DNA from: SKPH01 sp051748565 | Lineage (GTDB): Bacteria; Bacillota; Dethiobacteria; DTU022 | Assembly: GCA_051748565.1 (NCBI GenBank) | Contig: JBNJHN010000002.1 | Span: forward strand, 1 to 64,000 | Length of the DNA stretch: 64,000 bases | Direction: 5' to 3' | Shown: one piece after another, positions 8,533 through 19,400 of the stretch | Numbering within the stretch: position 1 is the stretch's first letter | Layout: the number at the start of each line of letters is the position of its first letter | The notes under the pieces: generated by a model | What the model saw: only the letters and a program-made list of their open reading frames with translations | What the model was told of the DNA's origin: nothing | The model's database searches: none | Position numbers and translations under genes: made by a program

Positions 8533-9177
8533 TTATTTCTTTTTTGGCGCCCGTAAAGGATATGTCAGCTGAACCAGAAAAAAGAAGCCGAAAATAACAG
8601 GAAAACCGGCTGCCAGATGGTATTTTTTGCTGGTAGGCATAACTTCCCAAAACCCACGATAAAAACTTTGCCCGGATCTCTTCAGATCCGGACTGGGCAT
8701 AGTTAATCTGACCTGCCCGGAACTATCTATAACAAGCATAGATTCACTGGCATTCTCGAGGGTGTTTTCCCGTTTACCTTCGTAGTCGACCCAGATATGT
8801 GTCAATGAGATATTTTTATAGTAAGGAATCTCAAGTTCTTCCATTAAAGAAGCGAAAAGGAGGAAGCGGGCTTTGCAGTCACCCCTGCCGTTTTGCAGAA
8901 CTTCGTCAAGAGTCGGGAAATACCAGGGCATGTTATAGACTTCCCAGTCATACTGGTAGGGAAGCTGGCTGTAAACGAAGGCCTGAATTTCATCCGGAGA
9001 ATTATCCTGCAGCTGTTCGGCAATTTCAACAACATGGTATGGCATTAAGGGTGGATTTTTCAACCTGTAAACACTGGCTGCCAGGTGCCTGGGGTTTGGG
9101 TACAGCACCAGCAGGAACCATAAGGCCAGCATTATTAAGATGTATGAAAATCTCTTCAGATTGTTTTTGTTTCGCAA
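8533..9177 (-). CDS. Membrane-anchored transglutaminase-like protein
   Basis: The 214-residue protein has an N-terminal membrane segment (about 10-26) and another near the C-terminus (about 187-203). Between them is a transglutaminase-like core: the motif GRGDCKAR places the nucleophile at Cys101, and THIWVDY supplies His127 with Asp131 as a possible third residue. Such domains in bacteria are usually peptidases, but no substrate can be inferred. The start is TTG at 9177, and its promoter faces the flavoprotein gene on the other strand. The call is moderate because only the core motifs are recognisable. Confidence 0.65.
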   Translation of the reverse strand: MRNKNNLKRFSYILIMLALWFLLVLYPNPRHLAASVYRLKNPPLMPYHVVEIAEQLQDNSPDEIQAFVYSQLPYQYDWEVYNMPWYFPTLDEVLQNGRGDCKARFLLFASLMEELEIPYYKNISLTHIWVDYEGKRENTLENASESMLVIDSSGQVRLTMPSPDLKRSGQSFYRGFWEVMPTSKKYHLAAGFPVIFGFFFLVQLTYPLRAPKKK

Positions 9178-9210
9178 TGTGGTTTACCCCTTTTAAATAC
9201 TAACAACTAT

Positions 9211-9240
9211 ATTATACAGTAGTAAACAGCTGTTTGGCAA
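9211..9240 (-). promoter_or_regulatory. Promoter of the transglutaminase-like gene
   Basis: Read on the minus strand, TTGCCA (9240-9235) and TATAAT (9216-9211) are separated by 18 bases, upstream of the TTG start at 9177. Confidence 0.6.
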
Positions 9241-9324
9241 CGTGATTGACAATAAACCTATTTATCAGGGTAGTGTTTGTATTGTAAGGGTATGTTTTAT
9301 AAAATAAGGTAAGGAGGTGTTTGA

Positions 9325-10599
9325 ATGAAAGCGCGTCTGGCATTAACGGTCATTGTCATTATACTTGTGCTGACAATCATAATCTGGGCTTCCGCAATTG
9401 ATTTTGAGCCCCTCAGCCTGGGTTACCTGAGGCATTTCGGCCTGTTGTTCGCCGCGGTTGGCCTGGTGTTGATTTTTATGCAGTTTGTTTTCGTTTCCCG
9501 AATTAAAGCAATTGAAAACGGCTTCGGTTTGGATCGGATGTTACGGTGGCACAGGTTTTTCGGGCGGTCCGGCCTTGGTTTTTTATGGTTGCATGCAGTC
9601 ATGATTGTGCTATTTCGCTTAATTGAGTTCGGAGATTTATTCTTATCAACTTTCATCTGGGTTGGAGTAGCTGCCCTGCTTGGTTTTTCTGTTACAGCCA
9701 TGCTTGCTTCATTGTACAAGAAACTGGGTTTGCTATATGAAATCTGGCGTAATATTCACTTGTTCAACTATTTATTGTTCCCTTTTGTTTTAGTTCATGT
9801 TTTTTACTTTTCCGTCGGGGCCGGTTCATCGTTTTTACTTATCTGGATCCTCCTGGCTGTTTTTTATGCGTTTTTAATTGTCTATCGTATTGTAAGAATT
9901 TTAGCCATTAGGCGTAACCCCTATGAGGTTATCGGGGTTAAACAGGAAGCCGAAGATATCTGGAGCTTAATTTTTGAAGGTAAAAGGATTGATTTTCGGC
10001 CGGGGCAGTTCATGATCATCCAGCTTTTACGTAACGGCAGGCTTTCATCACCGCATCCTTTTACCATTTCAAACAGCCCCACCCGCGAGAATCTCTCGAT
10101 AACCCCAAAAGAACTTGGCGACTTTACAAAGACCATTAAAGAAACCAGGGTTGGAGATCAGGCTTTCATCGATGCACCTTACGGTGTTTTCAGTTTCTTA
10201 AACTACTGGCAGGATGAACTTGTTTTCATAGCCGGTGGAATTGGGATTACCCCTTTTATAAGTATGCTGCGTTATATCTGCGATCAGAAGCTTAATCTCA
10301 GGGCAACCCTTTTCTGGGCAAATCGTAATGAAAGCAGCCTCTGCTTCAGGGAAGAACTACGGGAAATGGAAAAAGAAATGGAGCAATTTAAAGCGATACT
10401 GGTTATGTCCGACCAGCCTGACTGGCCCGGTGAGAAAGGTTTTATCAATACCGGTATGATCACCGATTACCTGGGTAATCTCAGCCAAAAAGACTTTTTT
10501 GTCTGTGGGCCGCCTCCGATGATCAAGGCCATAATTAAAGATTTAAAAAAACAAAAAGTTCTTTCCCCCAGGATTCATAACGAGATTTTTGAGCTTTAA
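9325..10599 (+). CDS. Ferric-reductase-like transmembrane flavoprotein
   Basis: This 424-residue protein combines a six-helix heme-binding membrane domain (about 1-190) with a cytoplasmic ferredoxin-NADP reductase module. His residues in RWHRFFG, WLHAVM, NIHLFN and VLVHVF fit a ferric-reductase or YedZ-like heme domain. The soluble part has the FAD motif HPFTISNSP, the pyridine-nucleotide motif AGGIGITPF and the C-terminal VCGPPPM. It should move electrons from NAD(P)H across the membrane; the acceptor is unknown. ATG 9325 follows AAGGAGGTG. Confidence 0.85.
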   Translation: MKARLALTVIVIILVLTIIIWASAIDFEPLSLGYLRHFGLLFAAVGLVLIFMQFVFVSRIKAIENGFGLDRMLRWHRFFGRSGLGFLWLHAVMIVLFRLIEFGDLFLSTFIWVGVAALLGFSVTAMLASLYKKLGLLYEIWRNIHLFNYLLFPFVLVHVFYFSVGAGSSFLLIWILLAVFYAFLIVYRIVRILAIRRNPYEVIGVKQEAEDIWSLIFEGKRIDFRPGQFMIIQLLRNGRLSSPHPFTISNSPTRENLSITPKELGDFTKTIKETRVGDQAFIDAPYGVFSFLNYWQDELVFIAGGIGITPFISMLRYICDQKLNLRATLFWANRNESSLCFREELREMEKEMEQFKAILVMSDQPDWPGEKGFINTGMITDYLGNLSQKDFFVCGPPPMIKAIIKDLKKQKVLSPRIHNEIFEL

Positions 10600-10651
10600 G
10601 GTGATCTTAAAAATATTGAATGAGACATAAGTATCGAAAGGAGCTTGATAT

Positions 10652-12277
10652 TTGAATTATATATTTTACAATGGCCGGGTTGTGACTGTGGAGGGTGATA
10701 AAGAGTCAGCAACAGCTGTCGCTGTAAAGGGCAACAAAATTTTTGCTATTGGCAGAGATGAAGAGATCCTTGCTCTTGCTAACAATGGGACGGAGCTAAC
10801 AGACCTGGGTGGGAGATCTTTGCTGCCCGGTTTTAATGACAGCCACCTTCATTTAATCGGTTATGCGCTTAATGCGGCGAAAGTTAATTTGAGTCAAAGC
10901 AGGAGCATAGAGCACGTTGTGGGAGAGATTCAAAACTTTATAATTGAGCGTGAAATTGAAAAAGGTCAATGGGTGCTCGGTTGGGGCTGGAATCAAAGTC
11001 TTTTTGAAGAAGGTAGGATGCCAAACCGCCATGATCTTGACCGGGCTGCCCCTGATAACCCACTTTTGATCATGCGCACCTGCTGTCACATCAGTTCGGT
11101 AAATACAATTGCTTTAAAACAAGCCGGGATATATTCAAATCCGCCTATCTTTGATGGAGGTACTGTGGAAACTGGAGTTGACGGGGTTTCAACCGGGGTT
11201 TTAAAAGAAAAGGCGATATCACTGGTTATGGATTTAATTTCATCAGCGGATACCGATATGCTGAAAGATTTAATTAAAGCGGCAGCAAATGATTTTCTGG
11301 CTGCAGGATTGACTTCAGTGCAGACTGATGACCTGGCAGCTCTCGGCAGTAAAAAATTGCCCGAACTTATCCAGGCTTACCGCGATCTTGAAACTTCAGG
11401 GAGTTTGGGACTGCGCGTTAATCTACAACCACTGTTAATGACAATTGATGAGCTGCACTCTTTTCTTGAGCTTGGCTGCAGGACCGGCCAGGGTAGTGAA
11501 TTTTTTAAAATCGGCCCCTTGAAATTGCTGACAGATGGTTCAATTGGCGGCCGGACAGCGCTGCTTTCGGCCCCTTATGCAGATAGTACCGTTAACTGTG
11601 GAATAGCAGTTTTATCGCGGGATGAACTTAAAAAACTGGTCGAACTTGCTCACAAAAACGGGATGCAGATTGCTGCCCATGCCATCGGGGATGCGGCGAT
11701 AGATATGGTGCTTGATATATATGAGGATGTGAGTCGCCAATATTTTCGTTTTGATCCCCGGTTCAGGATAATCCATGTCTCGGTGGTCAGGCATGACCAG
11801 CTCGAACGCTTCAGGATACAGGACGTAATTGCCGACATTCAACCATCTTTTATCCCTTCAGACTATGGTCTGGTTGATCTGCACCTTGGTAAGGAGCGGG
11901 CATCATGGACATACCGCTGGAAAGATTTTGTGAAGTGTAACATAAAAACGGCTTGTGGCTCTGATTGCCCCGTAGAAAGTTATAAGCCGCTTGATGGAAT
12001 CTATGCCGCAATGACCAGGCAGGACAAAAAGGGTTATCCTCCCGGTGGTTGGTTTCCAGAGCAGAAGTTGGATTTGAACGAGGTTTTGCATATGTATACT
12101 ATGGGTTCGGCTTACTGCAGTTTTGAAGAAGATATAAAAGGAAGCATAAAGGCCGGAAAGCTGGCCGATATGGTAGTTTTATCCGGGAACATTACTGCGA
12201 CCGAACCGGAGATGATTAAAAATCTAACGGTCGACCTGACTATGGTTGACGGAAAGATTGTTTACAGGCGTCAATAA
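10652..12277 (+). CDS. YtcJ-like amidohydrolase (amidohydrolase 3 family)
   Basis: A 541-residue metal-dependent hydrolase. The N-terminal metal-binding motif is NDSHLHL near residue 65; later come AHAIGDAAI, IIHVS and GSDCPVE, in the order expected for the YtcJ and formamidase-like group. The start is TTG 10652, after AAGGAG. Substrate cannot be deduced. A second member of the same family starts at 13604, and the two are only moderately similar, so they are paralogues rather than a recent duplication. Confidence 0.85.
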   Translation: MNYIFYNGRVVTVEGDKESATAVAVKGNKIFAIGRDEEILALANNGTELTDLGGRSLLPGFNDSHLHLIGYALNAAKVNLSQSRSIEHVVGEIQNFIIEREIEKGQWVLGWGWNQSLFEEGRMPNRHDLDRAAPDNPLLIMRTCCHISSVNTIALKQAGIYSNPPIFDGGTVETGVDGVSTGVLKEKAISLVMDLISSADTDMLKDLIKAAANDFLAAGLTSVQTDDLAALGSKKLPELIQAYRDLETSGSLGLRVNLQPLLMTIDELHSFLELGCRTGQGSEFFKIGPLKLLTDGSIGGRTALLSAPYADSTVNCGIAVLSRDELKKLVELAHKNGMQIAAHAIGDAAIDMVLDIYEDVSRQYFRFDPRFRIIHVSVVRHDQLERFRIQDVIADIQPSFIPSDYGLVDLHLGKERASWTYRWKDFVKCNIKTACGSDCPVESYKPLDGIYAAMTRQDKKGYPPGGWFPEQKLDLNEVLHMYTMGSAYCSFEEDIKGSIKAGKLADMVVLSGNITATEPEMIKNLTVDLTMVDGKIVYRRQ

Positions 12278-12317
12278 AATGGTCGATGCATAAAGATAAA
12301 TGGCCTGTTAGAAAGGA

Positions 12318-13178
12318 TTGAATAATATCAGCAAAAAATTTACCCTTGGTATCCCTATGGACTTTGGTTATCTGACAAATCGTATTATTGTATTTCTATC
12401 CCTGGCTTCTTTTATAAGTGTTCTGGTTTACCAGCTATTTGTCGGTACATCAGTTCTTTCCGGATTAAATATTGCTTTTGCCACCGGTTTTGCCGTTTTT
12501 TTGTCTTGGGCATTGGGCCGGGAAATAGATCCGGCCAGCGATTGGTCTGCTTTTGTAGCTCTGCCGGCGACTTTTATAATTGCCCTCCTATACGGTGGTC
12601 CTGCATTTATGGCTCTTTTGTTTATTCTGCTTTTCAGCAGGGCTCTTAACGGAACAACCGGGACGCAGGCAACTTTTCTTGATTCAGTAATACTCATTAT
12701 TATTGGAGGAGTGCTTCACTTTGACGGTATAACAACGGCTCTGCCCGTCCTGGCCCTGGTTTTCATTCTCGATAGATTACTAAAACCGGTTAACCGGGAA
12801 CAGGCATATTTTGTCCTGGCATCCGTGATAATATTTGGAGTTTTACTTGTTATTATGCCCGAAAAAGTAGTCCCTTTTCAAGGCTTAAGCTCATACACGG
12901 CATATGCTTCATTTCTGCTTATCATAGCAGCAGCTGTGGTTATTTATATGACCAGAAGCGATCGGACATATAACAGTAAGACAGGTCTTCAGCTCCGGTC
13001 CAGGCGGGTATTTGCATCTCAGGCACTGATTGTGCTTTTTATGCTGGCTGAGATCTTTTCCAAAGGCAGTTCAGCTTTTTTATACTTTTATCCTGCCATG
13101 GCAGCTTACTGCGGGGCGGCACTTTTTCACCTGGCCGGTTTAATCCGGCCCAGGCAAAAACAGATTGCCAGAGATTAA
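12318..13178 (+). CDS. Unknown polytopic membrane protein
   Basis: I do not recognise this protein. The 286 residues contain about seven to eight hydrophobic segments and a basic C-terminal tail. No catalytic or ligand motif stands out. The TTG at 12318 abuts the AAAGGA site with almost no spacing; ATG 12357 lacks any such site, so the start is uncertain. Its stop overlaps the stop of the convergent cupin gene by four bases. Confidence 0.6.
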   Translation: MNNISKKFTLGIPMDFGYLTNRIIVFLSLASFISVLVYQLFVGTSVLSGLNIAFATGFAVFLSWALGREIDPASDWSAFVALPATFIIALLYGGPAFMALLFILLFSRALNGTTGTQATFLDSVILIIIGGVLHFDGITTALPVLALVFILDRLLKPVNREQAYFVLASVIIFGVLLVIMPEKVVPFQGLSSYTAYASFLLIIAAAVVIYMTRSDRTYNSKTGLQLRSRRVFASQALIVLFMLAEIFSKGSSAFLYFYPAMAAYCGAALFHLAGLIRPRQKQIARD

Positions 13179-13492
13179 TAAATAGTGCCATACACAGCCA
13201 TCCATATGCACGGTGGGTCCTGAGAAGTCCAATCAACACGGTGTTGTTCTCCGGCAGGAATCAAAATCCAATCACCTTGTTCCATCAGTATTGATTTTCC
13301 GCTTTTCCAGGTTAGTTTTGCCTGTCCCTGCAATAAAGCTACCCATTCATTTCTTACCTGCTCATACCAGAACCCATCAGGCCATCTCTGTCCGGTTGAG
13401 AAGATTCTTTCAATGGTAATGTCCCGGTCCGGGATAAGAGGGTCACCAAGCTCCTCTCTTCCGGGTAAGTTTGTCAGCTTGAATAAATTCAT
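13175..13492 (-). CDS. Small cupin-domain protein
   Basis: A 105-residue single-domain cupin. The core reads WVALLQGQAKLTW, then GDWILIPAGEQHRVDW, matching the two cupin motifs with the second-motif His. It may bind a metal; no substrate can be named. ATG 13492 follows AGGGAGG. It is convergent with the membrane protein upstream on the plus strand and overlaps its end by four bases. Confidence 0.8.
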   Translation of the reverse strand: MNLFKLTNLPGREELGDPLIPDRDITIERIFSTGQRWPDGFWYEQVRNEWVALLQGQAKLTWKSGKSILMEQGDWILIPAGEQHRVDWTSQDPPCIWMAVYGTIY

Positions 13493-13603
13493 CTTTCAGG
13501 CGCCTCCCTGTTAGAATATAATAGGATAAACATATTAAAGGCAGGAGATTGCATTACGGTTTCCGGATATTTATTAAATCAGAAGCAGGGAGGGCACAAT
13601 GGA

Positions 13604-15319
13604 ATGCCTCTGTTTTCGGAACATAATCAGTGCTTAAAAAATAATATGGTTTTGTATAATGGGGTAATTTATACTGCTGACAACAGTGATAATATAGTTG
13701 AAGCCCTCGCAGTAAAAGATGGAAAAATAGTTTTTACAGGCGGCAATAAGGAAGCGATGGAAACAGTTGATAATACTGCAGAAATTATCGACCTGGAAGG
13801 TAAAATGATTTTGCCCGGTTTTATCGACGCTCATATCCATGCCCCGGGCAGAATCCTGACCGATCTCTTTAACATAAGCCTTTATGATGAGCTCGATCAA
13901 AAGGCAATCATCGAAGCTGTCAAGCATTATATAGAAGCAAATCCTGATCTTGAAATATATTACGGTGAAGGGTTTTCAATCGGGGCCTTTCGAGAAGAAG
14001 AAGTATCCCGGGGGCCTAAAAAAGAGCATCTTGACCGGATTTGTTCAACAAAACCGATTGTGCTTTATTCGTCAGACTGCCACCTGGCCTGGTTAAACAG
14101 TAAGGCTTTTGAATGTTTTGGTATAACCGGCAGCAGCCAGTCACCCCGGGGTGGGGTTATTGAGAAAGATCCCCTGTCTGGTGAATTGTGGGGCACACTT
14201 AAAGAAGCAGCGATGCAGCTTATTCCAGATCAGAATTATAGTAAGGACCAGATTGAAGAGGCAATGTTGTTATTTCAGCAGCACCTTCACAGCCTGGGGT
14301 ATACCGGTATTTTATCAGTTTCCATGGCTTCTGCTCCTCATCTGGAGACAATTCGCCTGTTGGAAGAAAAAAATAACCTTAAACTTTATGTGACTTCAAG
14401 TGTAACTATAGATCCGGACAAAGATTTGATTGAACAGTTTGATCGAATAGGAAAACTGCGGGCTGAATTCAGCTCGGACCTGCACTCTGTTAATACGGTC
14501 AAGTTTTTTGCTGACGGAGTTGTTGAAGGAGCGACTGCTTATCTTCTGGAGCCATACAGCAATGCGGCCGGGAAGGGCAGTGATTATTGCGGGGAATTTT
14601 TTTGGGATCCGGATAAACTTGAGGAAGCTTTCCTCCTGGCTAACAGTGCCGGTTTCCAGGTTCATGTACATTCTATCGGTGATGCTTCGACCAGGAATAT
14701 TCTTAATGCCCTTGAGAAGGTTTCGAAACGTTTTCCCGGTCGGGATTGCCGCAACACTATTACTCATCTGCAGCTGGTCGAACCTTCAGATATCAGCCGA
14801 TTCAGAAAAATGAAGATTATCGCCGCTATTCAGCCTTACTGGCATTATAAGGAACCGGGCTGGTGGGAAGTGGTTGATTATCATATGCTTGGTGAACGTG
14901 CGGAAAGAGAGTATCCGCTTCAGTCTTTTTTGCTGGCCGGTGTCACGGTTGTTTCTTCGTCTGACCATCCGGTTACTCCCGATCCTAACCCGTTAAAGGC
15001 GATCAGGGCCGGAGTTACCCGTAATATCTTTTCTGAAGAATACTATGGAGTTGATCCGATTAAAAATGCAGATGATCCAAGATGGCTTTTAAACAAAGGA
15101 GAACGCAGTTCACTTGCTGATATGATTCGAAGCTTTACCGCAGCAAGTGCATATGCAATGTTCAGAGAAGATATTACAGGAACGCTTGAAGCAGGCAAAA
15201 ATGCAGATTTTATCATACTCGATCATAACCTTATCACTATGGATCCTTTGTTTATAGACAAAGTGCGCATCCTGAAAACTTATTTTAAGGGAGAACTTGT
15301 TTATAACGTAGAAATGTAA
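13604..15319 (+). CDS. YtcJ-like amidohydrolase (amidohydrolase 3 family)
   Basis: A 571-residue metal-dependent hydrolase paralogous to the one at 10652. Motifs include GFIDAHIHAPGR near residue 76, HVHSIGDAST, THLQLVE and SSDHPVTPDPNP. ATG 13604 is nine bases after AGGGAGGG. Its natural substrate is unknown; the family includes N-substituted formamide deformylase and related enzymes. Confidence 0.86.
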   Translation: MPLFSEHNQCLKNNMVLYNGVIYTADNSDNIVEALAVKDGKIVFTGGNKEAMETVDNTAEIIDLEGKMILPGFIDAHIHAPGRILTDLFNISLYDELDQKAIIEAVKHYIEANPDLEIYYGEGFSIGAFREEEVSRGPKKEHLDRICSTKPIVLYSSDCHLAWLNSKAFECFGITGSSQSPRGGVIEKDPLSGELWGTLKEAAMQLIPDQNYSKDQIEEAMLLFQQHLHSLGYTGILSVSMASAPHLETIRLLEEKNNLKLYVTSSVTIDPDKDLIEQFDRIGKLRAEFSSDLHSVNTVKFFADGVVEGATAYLLEPYSNAAGKGSDYCGEFFWDPDKLEEAFLLANSAGFQVHVHSIGDASTRNILNALEKVSKRFPGRDCRNTITHLQLVEPSDISRFRKMKIIAAIQPYWHYKEPGWWEVVDYHMLGERAEREYPLQSFLLAGVTVVSSSDHPVTPDPNPLKAIRAGVTRNIFSEEYYGVDPIKNADDPRWLLNKGERSSLADMIRSFTAASAYAMFREDITGTLEAGKNADFIILDHNLITMDPLFIDKVRILKTYFKGELVYNVEM

Positions 15320-15368
15320 ATTTTATAATAGGCTCTATTTAACCCTAAAAAACGGAGTTGGTTTCTAA

Positions 15369-16289
15369 ATGAAGGGAATAAAATTGTTTATATTGATCAT
15401 CTTATTTTTGTTATTGGTTCCCCTATGCTGGGTTTTTCAGGCCAGTTTAACTGCCGAACTTACTGTACTCAATAGTACTTACTATGAAGACTTGCTGACA
15501 GAAACTGAACTAACCAGTTACTTGCATGAATTACTGCATGATCGATTCTTGGTAAATATTTCGGAACAGATGCCGGAAACCCTGGCAAAAGTTGTAACCG
15601 AAATATTGATGTTTGTTTTTGACGAGGATTGGCTGGAGGAGCAGATCCTTTATATAACCGACGACCTGCTGCTCTACGTTAAAGGGGATCAGCCTGCGGT
15701 GCAGGCTGTAATTGATTTGCGTGTAAAGAAAGAGCAGATCAGGTCCAATCTTGAAACAGCCTTAAATCTATTACCGGATCAACTCCTGGCCATGCTCGGA
15801 TTTGACCCGCAGGCGATAGGAGATTTAACGGAAATGTTAGTTGATAATATGCCCCTGCCCAATCGGATCGCAGCAAAGGATATTTTATCCGAAGAAGGGG
15901 AGCATGGTAATTTGATGACTTCACTGATAAAAGTAAGACAGTATCGTTCATTATACACTTATCTGACATATGCTGCTTTAATTCTGCTCATATTATTTAA
16001 TTATCTGTTGGCCGGGGTGGCAGGAGCTTTTAAATGGTTCGGGGCTGCTGTGCTTGTGTCCGGAATTAGTTTTTTCCTGGTCCTGCAGGCGGTATTGATG
16101 TTTTTAATGGCGCCCCTCACAGATGCTTTGGAAACAGGCGGGCTGCTTCAACCGGATATTTTTGCCACCGTCATAGAATTCAGTGCAACCCGAACGACCT
16201 TTATACCAGTTTACTTCAGCCTGGCGGGACTGGTTATAGTGCTAAGCGGGATCCTGGCCGGCAGGCTGGTTAAAAGAAATACAATTTAA
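15369..16289 (+). CDS. Unknown membrane protein with large extracytoplasmic domain
   Basis: Not recognised. The 306-residue product has one N-terminal hydrophobic segment (about 5-27), a mostly helical acidic domain of about 160 residues, then three hydrophobic segments (about 196-216, 222-245, 275-297). The arrangement suggests the middle domain faces outward. ATG 15369 is preceded by GGAG with a long spacing. It lies just upstream of the regulated RND exporter but has its own gap, so a functional link is only possible. Confidence 0.6.
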   Translation: MKGIKLFILIILFLLLVPLCWVFQASLTAELTVLNSTYYEDLLTETELTSYLHELLHDRFLVNISEQMPETLAKVVTEILMFVFDEDWLEEQILYITDDLLLYVKGDQPAVQAVIDLRVKKEQIRSNLETALNLLPDQLLAMLGFDPQAIGDLTEMLVDNMPLPNRIAAKDILSEEGEHGNLMTSLIKVRQYRSLYTYLTYAALILLILFNYLLAGVAGAFKWFGAAVLVSGISFFLVLQAVLMFLMAPLTDALETGGLLQPDIFATVIEFSATRTTFIPVYFSLAGLVIVLSGILAGRLVKRNTI

Positions 16290-16337
16290 GAGAATAGGTA
16301 ATAAAAATAATTGATACCTTTTATTAATCTTATGATA

Positions 16338-16380
16338 TGCTATAATATATCATGAACTGACCGACCGGTCGGCCGGTCAG
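16338..16380 (+). promoter_or_regulatory. Extended -10 promoter with TetR-type palindromic operator
   Basis: TGC followed by TATAAT (16338-16346) is an extended -10 element with a weak -35. Immediately downstream, 16357-16380 starts CTGACC and ends GGTCAG, with a perfect inner palindrome CCGACCGGTCGG (16361-16372). This GACC/GGTC-rich dyad over the start of transcription is the typical form of a TetR-family operator. The TetR gene at 20481 follows the exporter, so autoregulation of this unit is the simplest reading. Confidence 0.7.
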
Positions 16381-16403
16381 CGTGACTTTTGCGGAGGCAA
16401 TAA

Positions 16404-19400
16404 ATGATGAGTTTATCGAAAATAGCAGTTAAAAGACCTGTGGCAACCGGAACGATACTGCTGTTAATATTGTTGATCGGTTCGGTCAGTCTTTACCAGA
16501 GTCCTCTTGACCTGCTGCCCGATATCCAGCCCCCGGTGCTGGCGGTGATAACTGTATTTCCGGGCAGTTCTCCCCAGGAAACTCTTGAACTGGTTACCCG
16601 GCCGGTGGAAGAAGGGGTATCTGCTGTCAGCGGCCTGACCAATCTAAATTCTTTTTCCCAGGAAAACCTTTCTCTTGTGATTATGCAGTTTGATTGGGGT
16701 ATGGATATCAACAGGGTCCGTGAAGATGTTAATGTGCGTATGGATTTGCTTAATTTACCCGACGGGGTCCAGCGGCCGATGGTTCTCAAATTTGATCCGA
16801 CCCTGATGCCAATTATGGTTGTTTCGGCCAGTGGAAGCAATGATAAGGTTCACTTAACCGAATGGCTTGAAGACACCGTATCTCCGAGACTCGATTCGAT
16901 CCCAGGCGTGGCCAGCGTACAGGTCCAGGGTGGAGCGGAACAAGATCTTTTTGTCCGCACTTCACCTGACACAATGGCCGAGTATGAAGTATCATTTGAA
17001 CAGATTGCCAATGTGCTGCGGGCCAGCCTGGTAGATTTGCCGGCCGGAATTATTGATCTCGAGGATCGTCAGGTGAGGATTCGATTTCTGGGTCGCTATG
17101 CAGAAGTAGAAATGCTTTCCGATCTGGTTGTTGGATTCCAGGTTGACCAGGATGCTCTTGAAGAGATGATCGGTCGGGAAGTTGATATAGATTTAAACCG
17201 GATGCTCGCCGGGCAGGATAATATCTTATCAGGTGGCATTGGCGGAGGATTTAGCCAGGTGCCGATGCGGGAAATATACTGGGATGATATTTTTGATTTT
17301 AAAAGAGCTGTAATTTCCGCCGGAAAGCTTTTAATTCCCTTGAACGAAGAGTGGGCAGCCCGGCATGATCAAGAAGTTGAAAGCAGGCTGTTTCTCTTTA
17401 CAGCCAATCCCCATATAAGTTACGAGCCGGAAAAATTACTCATGAATCTTTCTTTGACTTCTTTGGGCAGATCTCGCTTAGATGACAGTACAGTCAGCCT
17501 GGAGGATATTTGGATTATAGAACAAGCCGTCTGGGACAGCAACCGGATTATTGTTCCAATTGATCCGGTAAGCATGGATCTTTATGCTTTAGATGCTGCG
17601 GATCTTTCTGCCTTGGCCGAAAGCAATCCCCTCGTCATAGGGTCCGGCAGCAATTATCTGCTGGTTGCATTTCATGAAAACTGGGAAAATATCCGCAGTA
17701 AACCTATTGTTTCACTGCCTGATTACGGCGCCTGGCTTTCAAACGTGCAGAGTGAAGTGGCAAAGGGGGTTGACGATGCTACGCGTCGCCTCGAGGATAG
17801 TCTTAGCGATTTGGCCACTACAATGATTCTAAGCTCTATGAACCAGGGTCCTTCCAATTTTGCCGGGTTTGAATTTGACGGCGATTTTCCGATAAACCCT
17901 GTATCCCTGGGTATGCTGGCAGAGATCGAGCAGGATATTTACAGCCCGACAACTATAACACGCTTTAACCGGCAGCCCAGTATCAGCCTGGTAATTCAAA
18001 AAGAAGGCGATGCCAATACAGTGCTGGTTTCCCGTCAGATCAGGGGTGTTCTTGACCAGCTTTCTGAAGAGAGTACAGCGGGTTTCTCCCGGGTAACCTT
18101 TAGCACCGTTTTAGATCAGGCGGAAGAGATTGAGCGGGCTTTGGCCGACCTGGCCTGGGCATTGGCCGGCGGGGCCCTTCTGGCCATTATAGTGTTGATT
18201 TTATTCCTGCGAAACTGGCGTACTACAATGTTCATTGGTTTAAGTATCCCGGTAGCAATCATTGCCACTTTTACACTTCTCTATTTTGCCAACCTGACTA
18301 TTAACCTGATGACCCTGGGTGGATTGGCCCTGGCGGCAGGCATGCTTGTAGACAATGCCATTGTTGTCAGTGAAAATATTTTTCGGCGTTACCAGATGGG
18401 TGAAAATCCTTCGGAAGCATCCGTAAACGGCGCACGGGAGGTTGCAGGAGCCATTACCGCTTCTACGCTGACTACAATAAGCGTCTTTTTCCCCGTTGTA
18501 TTTATTAGCGGCCTGGCCGGTCAGATTTTCTGGGAATTTGCCTTAACCGTGGCCTGTGCAATTCTTGCTTCACTTTTAGTCGCCCTGACAGTAATTCCTC
18601 TTTTAGCTTCACGCTCACTGGGCCTTCACCATCAAAGACATGCTGAGAGCTTTAGCACATCACGCTTGCCTACTTATCGTTCCCTTCTTAAATTGGCTGT
18701 ACGTCATCCCTGGTGGGTGCTTATATTTGCCGCTTTTTTTATTGCAATGGGAGCCATCGGTTTTACAACATTGGGAACTGAACTTTTCCCGCCAACAGAT
18801 GAATCATCATTTACGATTAGCATTTCTCTTCTCCCCGGTACTACCCTGGCGATTACAGATGCTTACTCGACTGAAGCGGAAAAGATCCTGGAGAACAGGG
18901 TGGGAGTTGCTTCCTTCTCGACTACAGTTGGTGGATCCGGCTTCTTAAACATGTTTGGCGGGGGTGGTTCTTCGAATCAGTCCAGCATCAGTGTGAAAAT
19001 TGATCCGGATCATATTGGGGATATAGATCGGATCATTGCAGAAGTCAGGCGAGATATGCTGGCCTTGCCGGTAGAAGCAGATCTGAGCTTTTCCAGGGAT
19101 TCCGTGCTTGATACTGCCGGACTGGAAAGCGGCCTTGACCTGGTGGTGAGCGGCCCCGATCTGGATCAGATCATTGCTATAACCGGCCAGGCGGTGCAGG
19201 TTCTGTCAGAGAACCCGCAATTTACCGATGTTCAATCTTCGCTTGAAGAGAGCCGTCCGGAAATACATATTCGTTTAGATCAAAGCCAGGCCTTGCAGAA
19301 AGGTGTGACCCAGGTTCAGGTAGCTACAGCAGTTCGTCAGGCACTCGAGGGTATCCCGGTCAGTCGAATTGAGACCGAAGCAGGCATACTGAGCATAATT

